A stretch of DNA of 64,000 bases, taken from NCBI RefSeq assembly GCF_003148825.1, contig NZ_QGGZ01000010.1, positions 186,001-250,000 on the forward strand, written 5' to 3'. Both the position numbers and the translations under genes were made by a program. Below the pieces are notes generated by a model that saw only the letters and a program-made list of their open reading frames with translations, had not been told where the DNA came from and ran no database searches. The DNA comes from Streptomyces sp. CG 926. GTDB lineage: Bacteria; Actinomycetota; Actinomycetes; Streptomycetales; Streptomycetaceae. Positions 40,740 to 49,452 of the stretch are shown here, in pieces (within the stretch, counting starts at the first letter, position 1; every line of letters starts with the position of its first letter).

Positions 40740-42359
40740 ATGAAGAGGCCCGGAAAACGGCTGCCCTCGGCAAGGTCCCTGCTCGGTACGGCACTCGCCC
40801 TGGTGGCACTGCTCGCCTCCGTACCACCCGCGGCTGCGTCGTCGGCGTCGCCGTCCGGCGGATCACCGCGCCCGGTGGTCGCCGTCGCGCAGGGCGCCCT
40901 GCGCGGCCAGTCCCGCGACGGCGCTCAGGAGTTCCTCGGCGTCCCCTACGCCGCTCCCCCGATCGGGGACGCACGGCTACGGGCCCCCGCGCCACCGCCC
41001 CGGTGGACCGGCGTACGGGAGGCCACCCGGCAGTCCCCCGCGTGCCTGCAGTTCTCCCCCTTCGGCCTGAGCGATCCGGCGGCCGTGAGCGAGGACTGCC
41101 TGTACCTCGACGTCTACCGGCCCCGGACCGCCCGCCCCGGAGCCCGGCTCCCGGTGATCGTCTGGATGCACGGGGGTGCGTACAGCCAGGGAACGGGCAC
41201 CCAGTTCGGTGGGCGGACCATGGCGGACCTCACCCAGAGCGTGGTGGTCAGCATCAACTACCGCCTGGGACAGCTCGGTTATCTCCAGTTGCCCAAGCTC
41301 GGCCGGGAGAACTCCCTGCGCTCCGGCTCCTTCGGCCTGATGGACCAGGTCGAGGCGCTGCGCTGGACCCGGGCGAACATCGCCGCGTTCGGCGGGAATC
41401 CGGGCAGCGTCACGATCTCCGGGCAGTCGGCGGGCAGCGGTTCCGTCTGCGCGTTGCTGGCCGCCCCCTCGGCCGCCGGCCTGTTCCACCGGGCCGTACT
41501 GCAGAGCGGTCCGTGCTCGTTGTTGGGTACGCCGGACCGTGCGGACGCCGAGGGGCAGGCGCGGGCCTTCGCCACGGCGGCGGGCTGCACCTCGTCCGCC
41601 GAGGTGGCCACCTGCCTACGTGCCGCCTCCGGAGCGGCGTTGGTCGCGGCGGCCCGTACGCTGCCCACACGGGGTCCGGCCGCCGGTGACGGGCTGCTGC
41701 CGGTCGCTCCCGCGCGGGCCATCGGGAGCGGTGCGTGGAACAAGGTGCCGGTGCTGATCGGGAGCACCCGCTCCGAGGCCCGCTTCTTCGTCGCCCTGAC
41801 GCAGCCGTACCTGACCGCCGAGCAGTACACGGCGCAGATCCTGGCGGGTCACGGGGCGGCGGGGCCGGAGGTGCTCGCGCGCTATCCGGTGGCGACGTAC
41901 GGTTCGCCGTACCTGGCGCTGTCGGCGGTCATGACCGACTCGACCTTCGCGTGCCATACGGCGTGGACGGCGCAGTCGTTCGCGTCCCAGGTGCCGACGT
42001 ACGTCTACGAGTTCGACGACCCGAGGTCGCCGACGCTCGCGGGGGCGCAGGTGCCCGGCCTGGACGAGTCGAACGCGCACAGTGCGGAGCTGGCCTACCT
42101 GCACGACTTCACGATGGGCGAGCGTCCTCTGGACCCGGCGCAGGTCGCGCTCGGGAATCGGATGAAGCGCTACTGGGCGGCGTTCGCCCGCTTCGGTGCC
42201 CCGGTGGTGCCGGGGCAGACCGCGTGGCCGCCGACGGGTGTCGGAGCCGGTGCCGGTGCGGTGCTCACCCTCGACCCGGCGGGGACACGGACGACGGCCT
42301 CCTTCGAGTCGGAGCACCAGTGCGCGTTCTGGCGCACGCAGCCGCCCCGGTCGCTCTGA
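40740..42359 (+). CDS. Secreted type-B carboxylesterase
   Basis: A 539-residue exported hydrolase. The ATG at 40740 follows a GGAGGAC site. A signal peptide spans residues 1-34 (ending PAAAS). Carboxylesterase family features are GAQEFLGVPYAAPPIGDARL, EDCLYLDVYRP, the oxyanion segment VIVWMHGGAYSQGTG near residue 145, the nucleophile elbow ISGQSAGSGSVCAL near 225 (GQSAG) and the acid in GSTRSEARFF. Several Cys suggest disulfides. It acts outside the cell, in contrast to the paralogue at 35253-36794. No LacI-type site was seen directly upstream, but it follows the SurE gene at close distance behind a strong terminator. Confidence 0.88.
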   Translation: MKRPGKRLPSARSLLGTALALVALLASVPPAAASSASPSGGSPRPVVAVAQGALRGQSRDGAQEFLGVPYAAPPIGDARLRAPAPPPRWTGVREATRQSPACLQFSPFGLSDPAAVSEDCLYLDVYRPRTARPGARLPVIVWMHGGAYSQGTGTQFGGRTMADLTQSVVVSINYRLGQLGYLQLPKLGRENSLRSGSFGLMDQVEALRWTRANIAAFGGNPGSVTISGQSAGSGSVCALLAAPSAAGLFHRAVLQSGPCSLLGTPDRADAEGQARAFATAAGCTSSAEVATCLRAASGAALVAAARTLPTRGPAAGDGLLPVAPARAIGSGAWNKVPVLIGSTRSEARFFVALTQPYLTAEQYTAQILAGHGAAGPEVLARYPVATYGSPYLALSAVMTDSTFACHTAWTAQSFASQVPTYVYEFDDPRSPTLAGAQVPGLDESNAHSAELAYLHDFTMGERPLDPAQVALGNRMKRYWAAFARFGAPVVPGQTAWPPTGVGAGAGAVLTLDPAGTRTTASFESEHQCAFWRTQPPRSL

Positions 42360-42396
42360 GGCGTGTGCGAGAGCGGAGGATGGCCGAAGCGCCTGG

Positions 42397-42915
42397 TCAG
42401 TCGGTAGTGCCGAGCGTACTGCGGGCGGCGAGGCGGAAGTCCTGCACCGCTCGGTAGAGGATTCGCTCCCGCTCGGCGGCGAGGGCGGTGTCCTCGGCCT
42501 TGTGGGTGGTGTCTCCCGCATGGGCGTGCTCGGCCATCCGTCGCATGACCTGTGAGAGATCGCTGGAGGCGTGGGCGACCCGCTCGGCGACCTCCGCGAC
42601 GGATGCCGGCCCTTCGAGGATGACGATTTCGCCGGCGCGGTGGACCTCGCGGGCCAGGGCGATGAAGCGGCCGATCCTCTCGTCGACGCCGGGCAGATCG
42701 GGTCGGTCCGGACGCAGCGCGTCGAGGACGGCGTCCATGGCTATGTCGCGTTCATGGAGTGCGTCGAGGTAGCCGGCGTATGCGTCGCGGCGGTTCTGGC
42801 GGCTCCATTGGGCGTGCTGGGACCGCGCTTGCGCACGGCCGTTCACGATCGCGGCCCCGAGGGTGGTGGCAGAGCCGACGGCGGCGCCCAGCAGCGCGGC
42901 AAGTCCTGAGTCCAT
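42397..42915 (-). CDS. Membrane-anchored hypothetical protein
   Basis: A 172-residue protein with one N-terminal hydrophobic segment (GLAALLGAAVGSATTLGAAI) and a long charged helical remainder (QHAQWSRQNRRDAYAGYLDA to AERERILYRAVQDFRLAARS) that is probably coiled coil. Proteins with this opening are frequent in Streptomyces genomes and have no assigned function. The ATG at 42915 is the only reasonable start. It is convergent with the carboxylesterase gene and gives no operon context. Confidence 0.75.
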   Translation of the reverse strand: MDSGLAALLGAAVGSATTLGAAIVNGRAQARSQHAQWSRQNRRDAYAGYLDALHERDIAMDAVLDALRPDRPDLPGVDERIGRFIALAREVHRAGEIVILEGPASVAEVAERVAHASSDLSQVMRRMAEHAHAGDTTHKAEDTALAAERERILYRAVQDFRLAARSTLGTTD

Positions 42916-43020
42916 GGTCCCAGTCTGCCGTTCTCGTCGTCCTCATGACCGCGGCCTTCGCAACCTTGCGCTGGGTACTGCGGTTCGGCCCGCTCGTGGG
43001 CCAGTGGCATAGTGAGCCCG

Positions 43021-43392
43021 ATGATCGGACACCTGTGCACCGTCGTCATCGACTGCCCCGACCCCGATGCGCTCGCCGGCTTCTACGAGAAGCTGCTGTC
43101 GCTCTCACGGCGGGCGGACACCGGCGAATTCCTCGTGCTCGAGAACGCGGCGGGCACCCCGGTGGTCGCCTTCCAGCGGGTGGACGAGTTTCGCGCGCCG
43201 CGGTGGACGGATTCCACCCGCCCTCAGCAGATGCACCTCGACGTGATGGTCGAGAACCTCGATACGGCCGAGGCTCAGGTGCTCGCCCTCGGTGCGACGC
43301 TGTTGGACGGTTCGGACAAGCCGATCGGTTACCGCGTCTACGAGGACCCCGTCGGTCATCCCTTCTGCCTGATCACGCCCGTGGGAGCCTGA
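43021..43392 (+). CDS. VOC (glyoxalase/dioxygenase superfamily) protein
   Basis: A 123-residue single-chain VOC protein starting at ATG 43021 (MIGHLCTVVIDCPDPDALAG). It has the two beta-alpha-beta-beta-beta modules: FYEKLLSLSRRADTGEFLVL and MHLDVMVENLDTAEAQVLAL with the ending YEDPVGHPFCLITP. The pattern is that of the Glyoxalase-like domain common in actinobacteria. His and Glu ligands for a metal can be proposed (H4, H of QMHLDV, E of YEDP), but enzymatic activity is unknown. It is convergent with an amidase gene, separated by a bidirectional hairpin. Confidence 0.85.
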   Translation: MIGHLCTVVIDCPDPDALAGFYEKLLSLSRRADTGEFLVLENAAGTPVVAFQRVDEFRAPRWTDSTRPQQMHLDVMVENLDTAEAQVLALGATLLDGSDKPIGYRVYEDPVGHPFCLITPVGA

Positions 43393-43440
43393 CGCGGTCA
43401 CGCGTGAACGGTTCCCCCGCGCCCGTGCCGCGTATGCCGT

Positions 43441-43471
43441 GTCCCTGCCCGGTCGGGATCCGGGCAGGGAC
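43441..43471. terminator. Bidirectional hairpin between VOC and amidase genes
   Basis: GTCCCTGCCCGG and CCGGGCAGGGAC form a perfect 12-bp stem with a 7-base loop between the convergent stop codons at 43392 and 43482. Confidence 0.85.
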
Positions 43472-43481
43472 CTCCGGTCGG

Positions 43482-44936
43482 TCAGGCGGCCGGCGGCCGG
43501 GGGCGTCGCTGCGCCCAGGGCCGGACCTCCTCCAGCTGCGCCGCGACCCGCAGCAGGGTCACCTCGTCGTCCCGGCGGCCCACCAGCTGCACGGCGAGCG
43601 GCAGACCGTCCTCGCCGAGGCCCGCCGGGACCGAGGCGGCCGGGTGCCCCGTGACGTTCCACAGTGCGGTGTAGGCGACCATCGGGCGCGAGCGCGCCAG
43701 CGCCGTCAGCAGCCCGGCCCCGTCCAGCGCGCCCACCGGGCGGGGGCGCTCGGCGACGACCGGAGTCAGCAACACGTCCATGGTGGTGAACATGCGGTCG
43801 GCGCGCTCCGCCAGCCGCTCCCCCGCCCGGATCCCGCGCTCCACGGCGGATTCGGGGACCAGCCGGGCGAGCGCGAGGGTGCGCCGGGTGCGCCGTTCCA
43901 GCAGGTCAGGACGCTCGACGGCGTCGGCCTCCGCGCGGACTCCACCGCAGAACTGCGCGGCGAACGGGGCCGTCGCGTCGGGGTAGCGGGGGTCGACCTC
44001 CCGTACGTCGTGGCCCAGTTCGCGCAGGGCCCGCACTGACTCCAGTACGGCCCCGACGTGTTCCGGGTGCGGGCGCACCCCGGGCACGGCGGGCTTGACC
44101 GAGTAGCCGATGCGCAGTCGGCCGGGCGGGGTCTCCAGGGCCCGCACCCAACCGGTGGTCGCGGGGGAGGCGCTCCAGCGGTCGGTGGGGGTGGTGCCGG
44201 CGAGAACGTCGTAGAGCAGTGCGGCATCGCCCACGCTGCGGGTCAGCGGCCCCACGGTGCCCAGCGCGTACCAGAGGTGCGCGTTGGGGGCGGTGGAGAC
44301 CCGGCCGCGCTGGGGCTTGAGGCCGAACAGGCCGCAGCAGGCTGCCGGGATCCGGATGGAGCCGCCGCCGTCGCCGCCCAGGGCCGCTCCGACCGTCCCG
44401 GCCGCGACGGCGGCGGCGCTGCCGCCGCTGGAGCCGCCGGGAGTGCGGGTGGTGTCCCAGGGGTTGCGGGTGTGGCCGTGGGCGGCGGATTCGGTGAAGG
44501 GCCACTGGCCGAACTCGGGCATGGTCGTCTTGCCGATGACGACGGCTCCGGCGGCGCGCAGCCGGCGTACCGCTTCGGAATCGGCGGCTACGGGGGTCCG
44601 GTTGGCGGAGCCGCCGAAGGTGGTGACCTGACCCGCGACGTCCAGCTCGTCCTTGACGGCGACGGGGACGCCGTGGAGCGGACCGGTCGACTCGGCCCCG
44701 TCACGGGCGTCGGCCTCGGCGAGGGCCTGCTCGGCGAGGACGACGCGGAAGGCTCCGAGGACGGCGTCGGTCCGCGCGATGCGGCGCAGCGCGGCCTCCA
44801 CGAGGGCGCGTGAGGTGGTTTTGCCGGTGCGGACCAGCTCGGCCTGACGCGCGACCCCCTGGAACATCAACTCGGCGTCTTCCCGGTCCTGTTCGTGCCG
44901 CCGTACGCCGTCTTCTTCCACGGACACCACCCTCAT
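43482..44936 (-). CDS. Amidase signature family protein
   Basis: A 484-residue amide hydrolase with the Ser-cisSer-Lys triad: Lys in LHGVPVAVKDELDVAG near residue 90 and the Gly/Ser-rich signature TPGGSSGGSAAAVAAGTVGA near 165-185, followed by GGDGGGSIRIPAACCGLFGL. The closing part GHPAASVPAGLGEDGLPLAVQLVG is also typical. Substrate cannot be told (GatA-like proteins, indoleacetamide hydrolases and 6-aminohexanoate-cyclic-dimer hydrolases share these motifs), but GatB/GatC partners are absent, so it is a catabolic amidase. The start may be ATG 44936 or a GTG a few codons later. Confidence 0.88.
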   Translation of the reverse strand: MRVVSVEEDGVRRHEQDREDAELMFQGVARQAELVRTGKTTSRALVEAALRRIARTDAVLGAFRVVLAEQALAEADARDGAESTGPLHGVPVAVKDELDVAGQVTTFGGSANRTPVAADSEAVRRLRAAGAVVIGKTTMPEFGQWPFTESAAHGHTRNPWDTTRTPGGSSGGSAAAVAAGTVGAALGGDGGGSIRIPAACCGLFGLKPQRGRVSTAPNAHLWYALGTVGPLTRSVGDAALLYDVLAGTTPTDRWSASPATTGWVRALETPPGRLRIGYSVKPAVPGVRPHPEHVGAVLESVRALRELGHDVREVDPRYPDATAPFAAQFCGGVRAEADAVERPDLLERRTRRTLALARLVPESAVERGIRAGERLAERADRMFTTMDVLLTPVVAERPRPVGALDGAGLLTALARSRPMVAYTALWNVTGHPAASVPAGLGEDGLPLAVQLVGRRDDEVTLLRVAAQLEEVRPWAQRRPRPPAA

Positions 44937-45019
44937 CCCCTTACCTGTCGGTAACTCCGGTGCAAGGCTGGTGTCCAGGCGCCCGCGCGTCAACCCCGTA
45001 CCGGTTCACATCGACCTGG

Positions 45020-46123
45020 TCACCGATGAGCTTCCAGCCCTGCCGCGCCGGCCGCGCGCGGGCGACGGCCGCGGACACGGAGCACCGCGACTGCCGAAGC
45101 GGTCAGGGCCACGACGGCGGCCCCCAGCGTCAGCAGCCAGACCGGGACCCCGCCCACCGTGAGCAGCTCGTCGTGGTAGATCGCCCGACGGTAGGGGGTG
45201 TCCTCGGCGGTGGCGCGCAGCTCGTGGTCGGCGTCGATCCGTCCCGGTACCGGGAAGCGCTGGTCGATGGCGGTGAGGAAGACGGGCTCGGGACCCGCCA
45301 GTTCGGCGAGCGGGCCGCGCTCGGGGTGGATGGTCCCCGCGAAGGTCACCTCGGGTGCGGACCCGCCGATCGGGGAGGCGAGCTCCATCCGGTGGTCTGC
45401 GAGGACGTACAGGCCGAGGGACTGCGGGGTCTTCGCCATCCGGGAGAGCCGCATCGGGTAGACCAGTCGGTCGCTGTCGAAGCGGATCCGCAGCGGGTCC
45501 AGGTCGCCGCGCAGCGGTTTGCCCTGGTCGCGGGGGGCGAGCCGGACGGCGACGTACTCCCAGCTCTGGTCCACGTACGGCTTGACCTCGGTGGCGAGGC
45601 GGTCGGGGAGCTTGAAGCCGTTGCTCTCCAGCCAGTTCTTCAGGGCGTCCGGGTCGGTGGCGGTGAGCCGGGCGACGTCGAAGTCGCCGAGCTGTTCGCG
45701 GCCCACGACGCCGACCGGCGGGGCCGCGGCGCCGGGCATCGGGGCTCCGGCGCTGTCCCCCGTGTTCGAGGAGAAGGGCCAGTCGCGCTCCCGCGGCCAG
45801 AAGTAGCCGCGGGTCTTGTGCTCGGGCCGGGTGAGCCGGCCCAGTTCGTCGAACATCGTGCCGTCGCCCAGTTCCACGGTGGCCCGGCTCGGTACCGGCA
45901 TGATCCAGGCGGCCCGGTGGGCGTCCCCGCCGACGGAGAAGCGCATGACGATCTGCTCCGTACGGCCGTCCCAGCGGACGACGGAGGTCTCCCGGTCGAC
46001 TCCGATCCGGGACTGCCCGTCGGGGATCATGGCCCCGCACCCGCACGCGTAGGCGGGGTTGACCAAGGCCCCCAGCTGGGTCGCGAGCAGGGCGAACAGC
46101 AGTGCCACAATTCTTCGTTTCAT
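45020..46123 (-). CDS. DUF2330 domain membrane-anchored protein
   Basis: A 367-residue exported protein with an N-terminal signal (MKRRIVALLFALLATQLGAL, ending NPAYA) just before CGCGAMIPDGQSRIGVDRET. The CGCG-x2-(I/V)-P start, the QIVMRFSVGGDAHRAAWIMP and EYVAVRLAPRDQGK segments and a C-terminal membrane helix (GGVPVWLLTLGAAVVALTAS) with a short basic tail match the DUF2330 family. Function is unknown; the topology suggests a large extracellular domain tethered at both ends or only at the C-terminus. The start may be the ATG at 46123 or the GTG two codons earlier. It is divergent from a small hypothetical gene at 46210. Confidence 0.82.
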   Translation of the reverse strand: MKRRIVALLFALLATQLGALVNPAYACGCGAMIPDGQSRIGVDRETSVVRWDGRTEQIVMRFSVGGDAHRAAWIMPVPSRATVELGDGTMFDELGRLTRPEHKTRGYFWPRERDWPFSSNTGDSAGAPMPGAAAPPVGVVGREQLGDFDVARLTATDPDALKNWLESNGFKLPDRLATEVKPYVDQSWEYVAVRLAPRDQGKPLRGDLDPLRIRFDSDRLVYPMRLSRMAKTPQSLGLYVLADHRMELASPIGGSAPEVTFAGTIHPERGPLAELAGPEPVFLTAIDQRFPVPGRIDADHELRATAEDTPYRRAIYHDELLTVGGVPVWLLTLGAAVVALTASAVAVLRVRGRRPRAAGAAGLEAHR

Positions 46124-46209
46124 CCACACGGGGTCTCAGACGGCGGCCCCCGCCGTACGGTTCCGACCCCCCTCACCGACCACTTCGACCTGGCCTCATA
46201 CTGTGCCCC

Positions 46210-46719
46210 ATGACGGGGAGCGAGAAGCGGCAGCAGGCTCTGCTGCGCCGGTCCGCGGTGCTGTGCAGCCCGCTGGTTCCGGACGTCGTGGCGGTGGAGA
46301 TCGCGCGGCACGACTGGGAGTCCATCGAGTGCGGCTGCGGCCGCTCGGCGGGCCATCTGATGGACGGCGTACGGGATGCCGCCGAGGGGCATCCGTCCGC
46401 GTTCCGCGCGCTGGAGGGGCATGTCTTCTTCGCGGAGAACCTGAAGCCGCCCGCCCCGGCGGTGTGCGGTGTCCTGATGGCCGTGTGGGCCGCGCACCCG
46501 CCCCGACAGGCGACCCGCGAGGCCCTGCTGTGGACCCTGCTCGCCCTGCTGTGCTCGGTGGACGACGGCGGCACCCACGAAGCCGGACTGTACGGGCAGT
46601 GCGCCGCCTTCATCCGTACGGGTGTGGACGGCTTCCGACGTGAGGTCGCCACCGCCCCGGGTTCCGAGACCGCCGCCTACGCCGAGGGCATCCTGGACAT
46701 CCTCGGCCTGCCCGCGTAG
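46210..46719 (+). CDS. Conserved hypothetical protein
   Basis: A 169-residue soluble protein starting MTGSEKRQQALLRRSAVLCS. It is mostly helical, with several Cys and His residues (WESIECGCGRSAGHLMDG, GHVFFAEN) that could bind a metal. I recall related sequences in other Streptomyces but no function. There are no membrane segments or known motifs. It is convergent with the HAD hydrolase gene; a short GACCCC/GGGGTC hairpin lies between them at 46739-46757. Confidence 0.7.
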   Translation: MTGSEKRQQALLRRSAVLCSPLVPDVVAVEIARHDWESIECGCGRSAGHLMDGVRDAAEGHPSAFRALEGHVFFAENLKPPAPAVCGVLMAVWAAHPPRQATREALLWTLLALLCSVDDGGTHEAGLYGQCAAFIRTGVDGFRREVATAPGSETAAYAEGILDILGLPA

Positions 46720-46755
46720 ATCCGGCCCGGTACGGCCCGACCCCGGATTCGGGGG

Positions 46756-47415
46756 TCAGCCCGCGGCCGGCAGGCAGCTCCGCAGCCCCGCCACGGTGAC
46801 GTCCTCCAGGGAGTCGGCGAAGGTCCGCGGCGGCGACGCCGGTACCGCCAGCAGGGACGGGACCACCAGGACCGCGCAGCCCGCCGCCTCCGCGGAGGCG
46901 GCGCCGTCCGGCGAGTCCTCCACCGCGACGCAGGACCGTGGGGCGAGGCCGAGGCGCCCGGCGGCCGCCCGGTAGGGGTCCGGGTGCGGCTTGGTGCGGG
47001 CGGTGTCGTCGGCGGACAGGGTGAAGGCGAAGGGGACATGAGCCAGGGAGCCCCCGACCACCGAGTCGACGACGACCCGCGGTGACGCGCTGACCAGGGC
47101 GAAGGGCACGCCCTCCGCCTCCAGTGCGGTCAGCAGCCGCTGGGCGCCGGGCCGCATCGGCGCTCCGGCCTCCACCCGGCGGAAGAAGCTCTCGGTGAGC
47201 GCGGCCGCGACCTCGGACGGGTCTCCCCCTCCCGAGATCCGTACGAGGTGGGCGGCGGTGTCCTCCACCGCCCGGCCGACGACCTCCGGCGCGTCCGCGT
47301 CGGTGAGCCGGTGGCCGAGGCCGCCGGCTATCTCCTCGGTGGTGCGCCACCACAGCACTTCGGTGTCGACGAGGGTGCCGTCCATGTCGAAGAGGACCGC
47401 GGCGAGGGTGCTCAC
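46756..47415 (-). CDS. HAD-superfamily hydrolase (beta-phosphoglucomutase/phosphatase-like)
   Basis: A 219-residue phosphotransferase. Motif I is VLFDMDGTLVDTE near residue 9 (nucleophile Asp), motif II ALVSASPR near 110, motif III KPHPDPY near 145 and motif IV VAVEDSPDGAASAEAAGC near 170. The alpha-helical cap after motif I places it in subfamily I (PGMB/phosphonatase-like). Its GTG start overlaps the stop codon of the ABC ATPase gene (GTGA), so it belongs to the importer operon. This suggests that it dephosphorylates the imported compound or a product of it. Phosphonoacetaldehyde hydrolase is possible but the cap Lys could not be identified. Confidence 0.85.
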   Translation of the reverse strand: MSTLAAVLFDMDGTLVDTEVLWWRTTEEIAGGLGHRLTDADAPEVVGRAVEDTAAHLVRISGGGDPSEVAAALTESFFRRVEAGAPMRPGAQRLLTALEAEGVPFALVSASPRVVVDSVVGGSLAHVPFAFTLSADDTARTKPHPDPYRAAAGRLGLAPRSCVAVEDSPDGAASAEAAGCAVLVVPSLLAVPASPPRTFADSLEDVTVAGLRSCLPAAG

Positions 47416-48515
47416 GCGGGCCCGGCCACGACGAGCACGGGGCGCTCGGTCAGTCCGACGGTGGCGCGCGCGCCCGGCGCCAGGGCTCCGGCGTCCCGCG
47501 AGGGCAGGTCCGCCTTGACACCCACGCCGTCCGGCAGTTCCAGGTGGAGTCGGGTCACGGAGCCGAAGAAGGCGGCGGAGACCACGGTGGCCGTGCCTTC
47601 GGTGTCGGCGGTGACGGTGACGTTCTCGGGGCGTACGAGGACCTGTACGTCCGGCGTCGTGGGGACCGGGCCGTCGACGGGCAGGCGCGCGCCCGCCACC
47701 TCGACGAGGCCGGATCCGGCGAGCCGTCCCGGCAGCCGGTTCATGGTGCCGACGAACTCGGCGACGAAGGGGGTGGCCGGGCGGTCGTACAGCTCGGCCG
47801 GGGCGGCGCACTGTTCCAGCTTGCCGGCGTTCAGGACGGCGACCCGGTCGGCCATCGACAGGGCTTCCTCCTGGTCGTGGGTGACGAAGACGGTGGTGAT
47901 GCCGAGGGAGAGCTGCAGGCGACGGATCTCTTCGCGCAGGTTCGCCCGTACCTTGGCGTCGAGCGCGGAGAGCGGCTCGTCGAGGAGGAGTACGCGCGGG
48001 CGCAGGGCGAGGGCGCGGGCGAGGGCGACGCGCTGCTGCTGGCCACCGGACATCTGGTGCGGGTAGCGATCGCCGTGGTCGGGCAGGCCCACCAGGTCGA
48101 GGAGTTCGGCCGCGCGCTCACGGCGTTCGGCCGCGCCGACCTTGCGTACGCGCAGGCCGAAGGCCACGTTGTCGCGGGCGCTCAGGTTCGGGAAGAGGCT
48201 GTACGACTGGAAGACCATGCCGGCGTCGCGGCGGTTGGCCGGGACCCGGGTGATGTCCGCCCCGTCGACGAGGACCTCGCCGGAGTCGGGCTGTTCGAAG
48301 CCGGCGACGACGCGCAGGGCGGTGGTCTTCCCGCAGCCGGACGGGCCGAGCAGGGCGAGGAGTTCACCCGGTTCGACGGTGAGGTCGAGTCCGTCGAGGG
48401 CGACGGTGGACCCGAACGCCCTGCGCAGGCCTCGGAATTCGACGCGCGCGCCCGCGGGCCGGGCGGGGTCCGCCGGCTTCCTGGCCGCGGGCAGGGTGGT
48501 GGGCGTGGTGGACAT
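47412..48515 (-). CDS. ABC importer ATP-binding protein (spermidine/iron/2-AEP type)
   Basis: A 367-residue ATPase. Walker A is LLGPSGCGKTTALR near residue 56, the Q-loop FQSYSLFPNL near 100, the signature HQMSGGQQQRVALARAL near 152, Walker B RVLLLDEPLSALD near 175 and the H-loop FVTHDQEEAL near 210. A C-terminal TOBE-like domain (VQVLVRPENVTVTADTEGTA to the end) shows that it belongs to the PotA/FbpC/CysA group. The gene starts 5 bases after the permease stop. The substrate may be an organophosphonate, polyamine, thiamine or iron complex; the HAD hydrolase in the operon slightly favours a phosphorus compound. Confidence 0.92.
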   Translation of the reverse strand: MSTTPTTLPAARKPADPARPAGARVEFRGLRRAFGSTVALDGLDLTVEPGELLALLGPSGCGKTTALRVVAGFEQPDSGEVLVDGADITRVPANRRDAGMVFQSYSLFPNLSARDNVAFGLRVRKVGAAERRERAAELLDLVGLPDHGDRYPHQMSGGQQQRVALARALALRPRVLLLDEPLSALDAKVRANLREEIRRLQLSLGITTVFVTHDQEEALSMADRVAVLNAGKLEQCAAPAELYDRPATPFVAEFVGTMNRLPGRLAGSGLVEVAGARLPVDGPVPTTPDVQVLVRPENVTVTADTEGTATVVSAAFFGSVTRLHLELPDGVGVKADLPSRDAGALAPGARATVGLTERPVLVVAGPA

Positions 48516-48519
48516 GCGC

Positions 48520-49452
48520 TCAGGACTCCTTGCGGGAGGGGGTGGCGGGTGCGGCCGCGGTGGTGGAGGGGGTGGTCCCGGCCCGGGAGAGGGCGATCAG
48601 CAGCAGCCAGGTGATCAGGAGGCTGAGGATGGACACGGCCACCGACATCCGGGCCTGGGCTCCGGAGATCGAGACGATCCACACCGCGAAGGGCTGGAAC
48701 CCGAGGAGGGAGGCGATGGTGAACTCGCCGAGCACCAGGGCCAGGGTGAGGAAGGCGGCGCCGGCGAGGGAGGCCCGCAGGTTCGGCAGCAGCACGCGCA
48801 GGACGACGTAGGGCCAGCTCGCGCCGCAGCTACGGGCGGCCTCGACGAGGGTGGGTACGTCGACGGCGCGCAGGCCCGCGTCGAGCGAGCGGTGGACGAA
48901 GGGCAGTGCCAGGACCGTGTAGGCGAGGACCAGGACGACGGGGAACTTCTCGTTCTGGACGGCGATGAAGGTCTGGTAGAGCGGGGTCCGCGACAGGTGT
49001 TCGGGTCCCCAGCGCAGCACGGTGGTGATGCCGGTGACCAACGCGATCGGCGGCACGACCAGCGGCAGCATGCACACGACCTCGACGATCGGGCGCAGTC
49101 GCGGGGAGCCGATGCGTACGGCGACCAGCGCGGGCACGGCGAGCAGCAGCGACAGGGCGATGGTCGCGGCGGCGAGGCCGAGGGAGAGCAGCAGGCTCTC
49201 GGTGAAGCCGTCGGCGGAGAGCAGTTCGGTGTACGCCTCGAAGGTGATGCCCTGGCCGGGCACGTGCACGGTGAAGACGAAGGAGGCGATGAGCGGGATC
49301 AGGAAGTAGGCGCCGGCGAGGGCGAGGACGGCTCCGCGCCAGATCCTGGGGCGGGGCCGGCGGGCCGGTGTCCGCGTGGGGGCTCCGGTCTCCGATGCCC
49401 GGGTGTCCGGGGCGCTGTCGGGGTACCGGGTGGTCGGGGTCATCGCAGCCAT
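48520..49452 (-). CDS. ABC importer permease 2
   Basis: A 310-residue inner-membrane subunit with six or seven helices (RIWRGAVLALAGAYFLIPLI as the first). The EAA loop, which contacts the ATPase, is VEAARSCGASWPYVVLRVLL near residue 205. The ATG at 49452 has GGAG 6 bases upstream; a second ATG at 49443 overlaps the stop codon of permease 1, so translation is coupled either way. It pairs with permease 1 and the ATPase downstream. The PotC/PhnV-like group is the closest by form. Confidence 0.9.
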   Translation of the reverse strand: MAAMTPTTRYPDSAPDTRASETGAPTRTPARRPRPRIWRGAVLALAGAYFLIPLIASFVFTVHVPGQGITFEAYTELLSADGFTESLLLSLGLAAATIALSLLLAVPALVAVRIGSPRLRPIVEVVCMLPLVVPPIALVTGITTVLRWGPEHLSRTPLYQTFIAVQNEKFPVVLVLAYTVLALPFVHRSLDAGLRAVDVPTLVEAARSCGASWPYVVLRVLLPNLRASLAGAAFLTLALVLGEFTIASLLGFQPFAVWIVSISGAQARMSVAVSILSLLITWLLLIALSRAGTTPSTTAAAPATPSRKES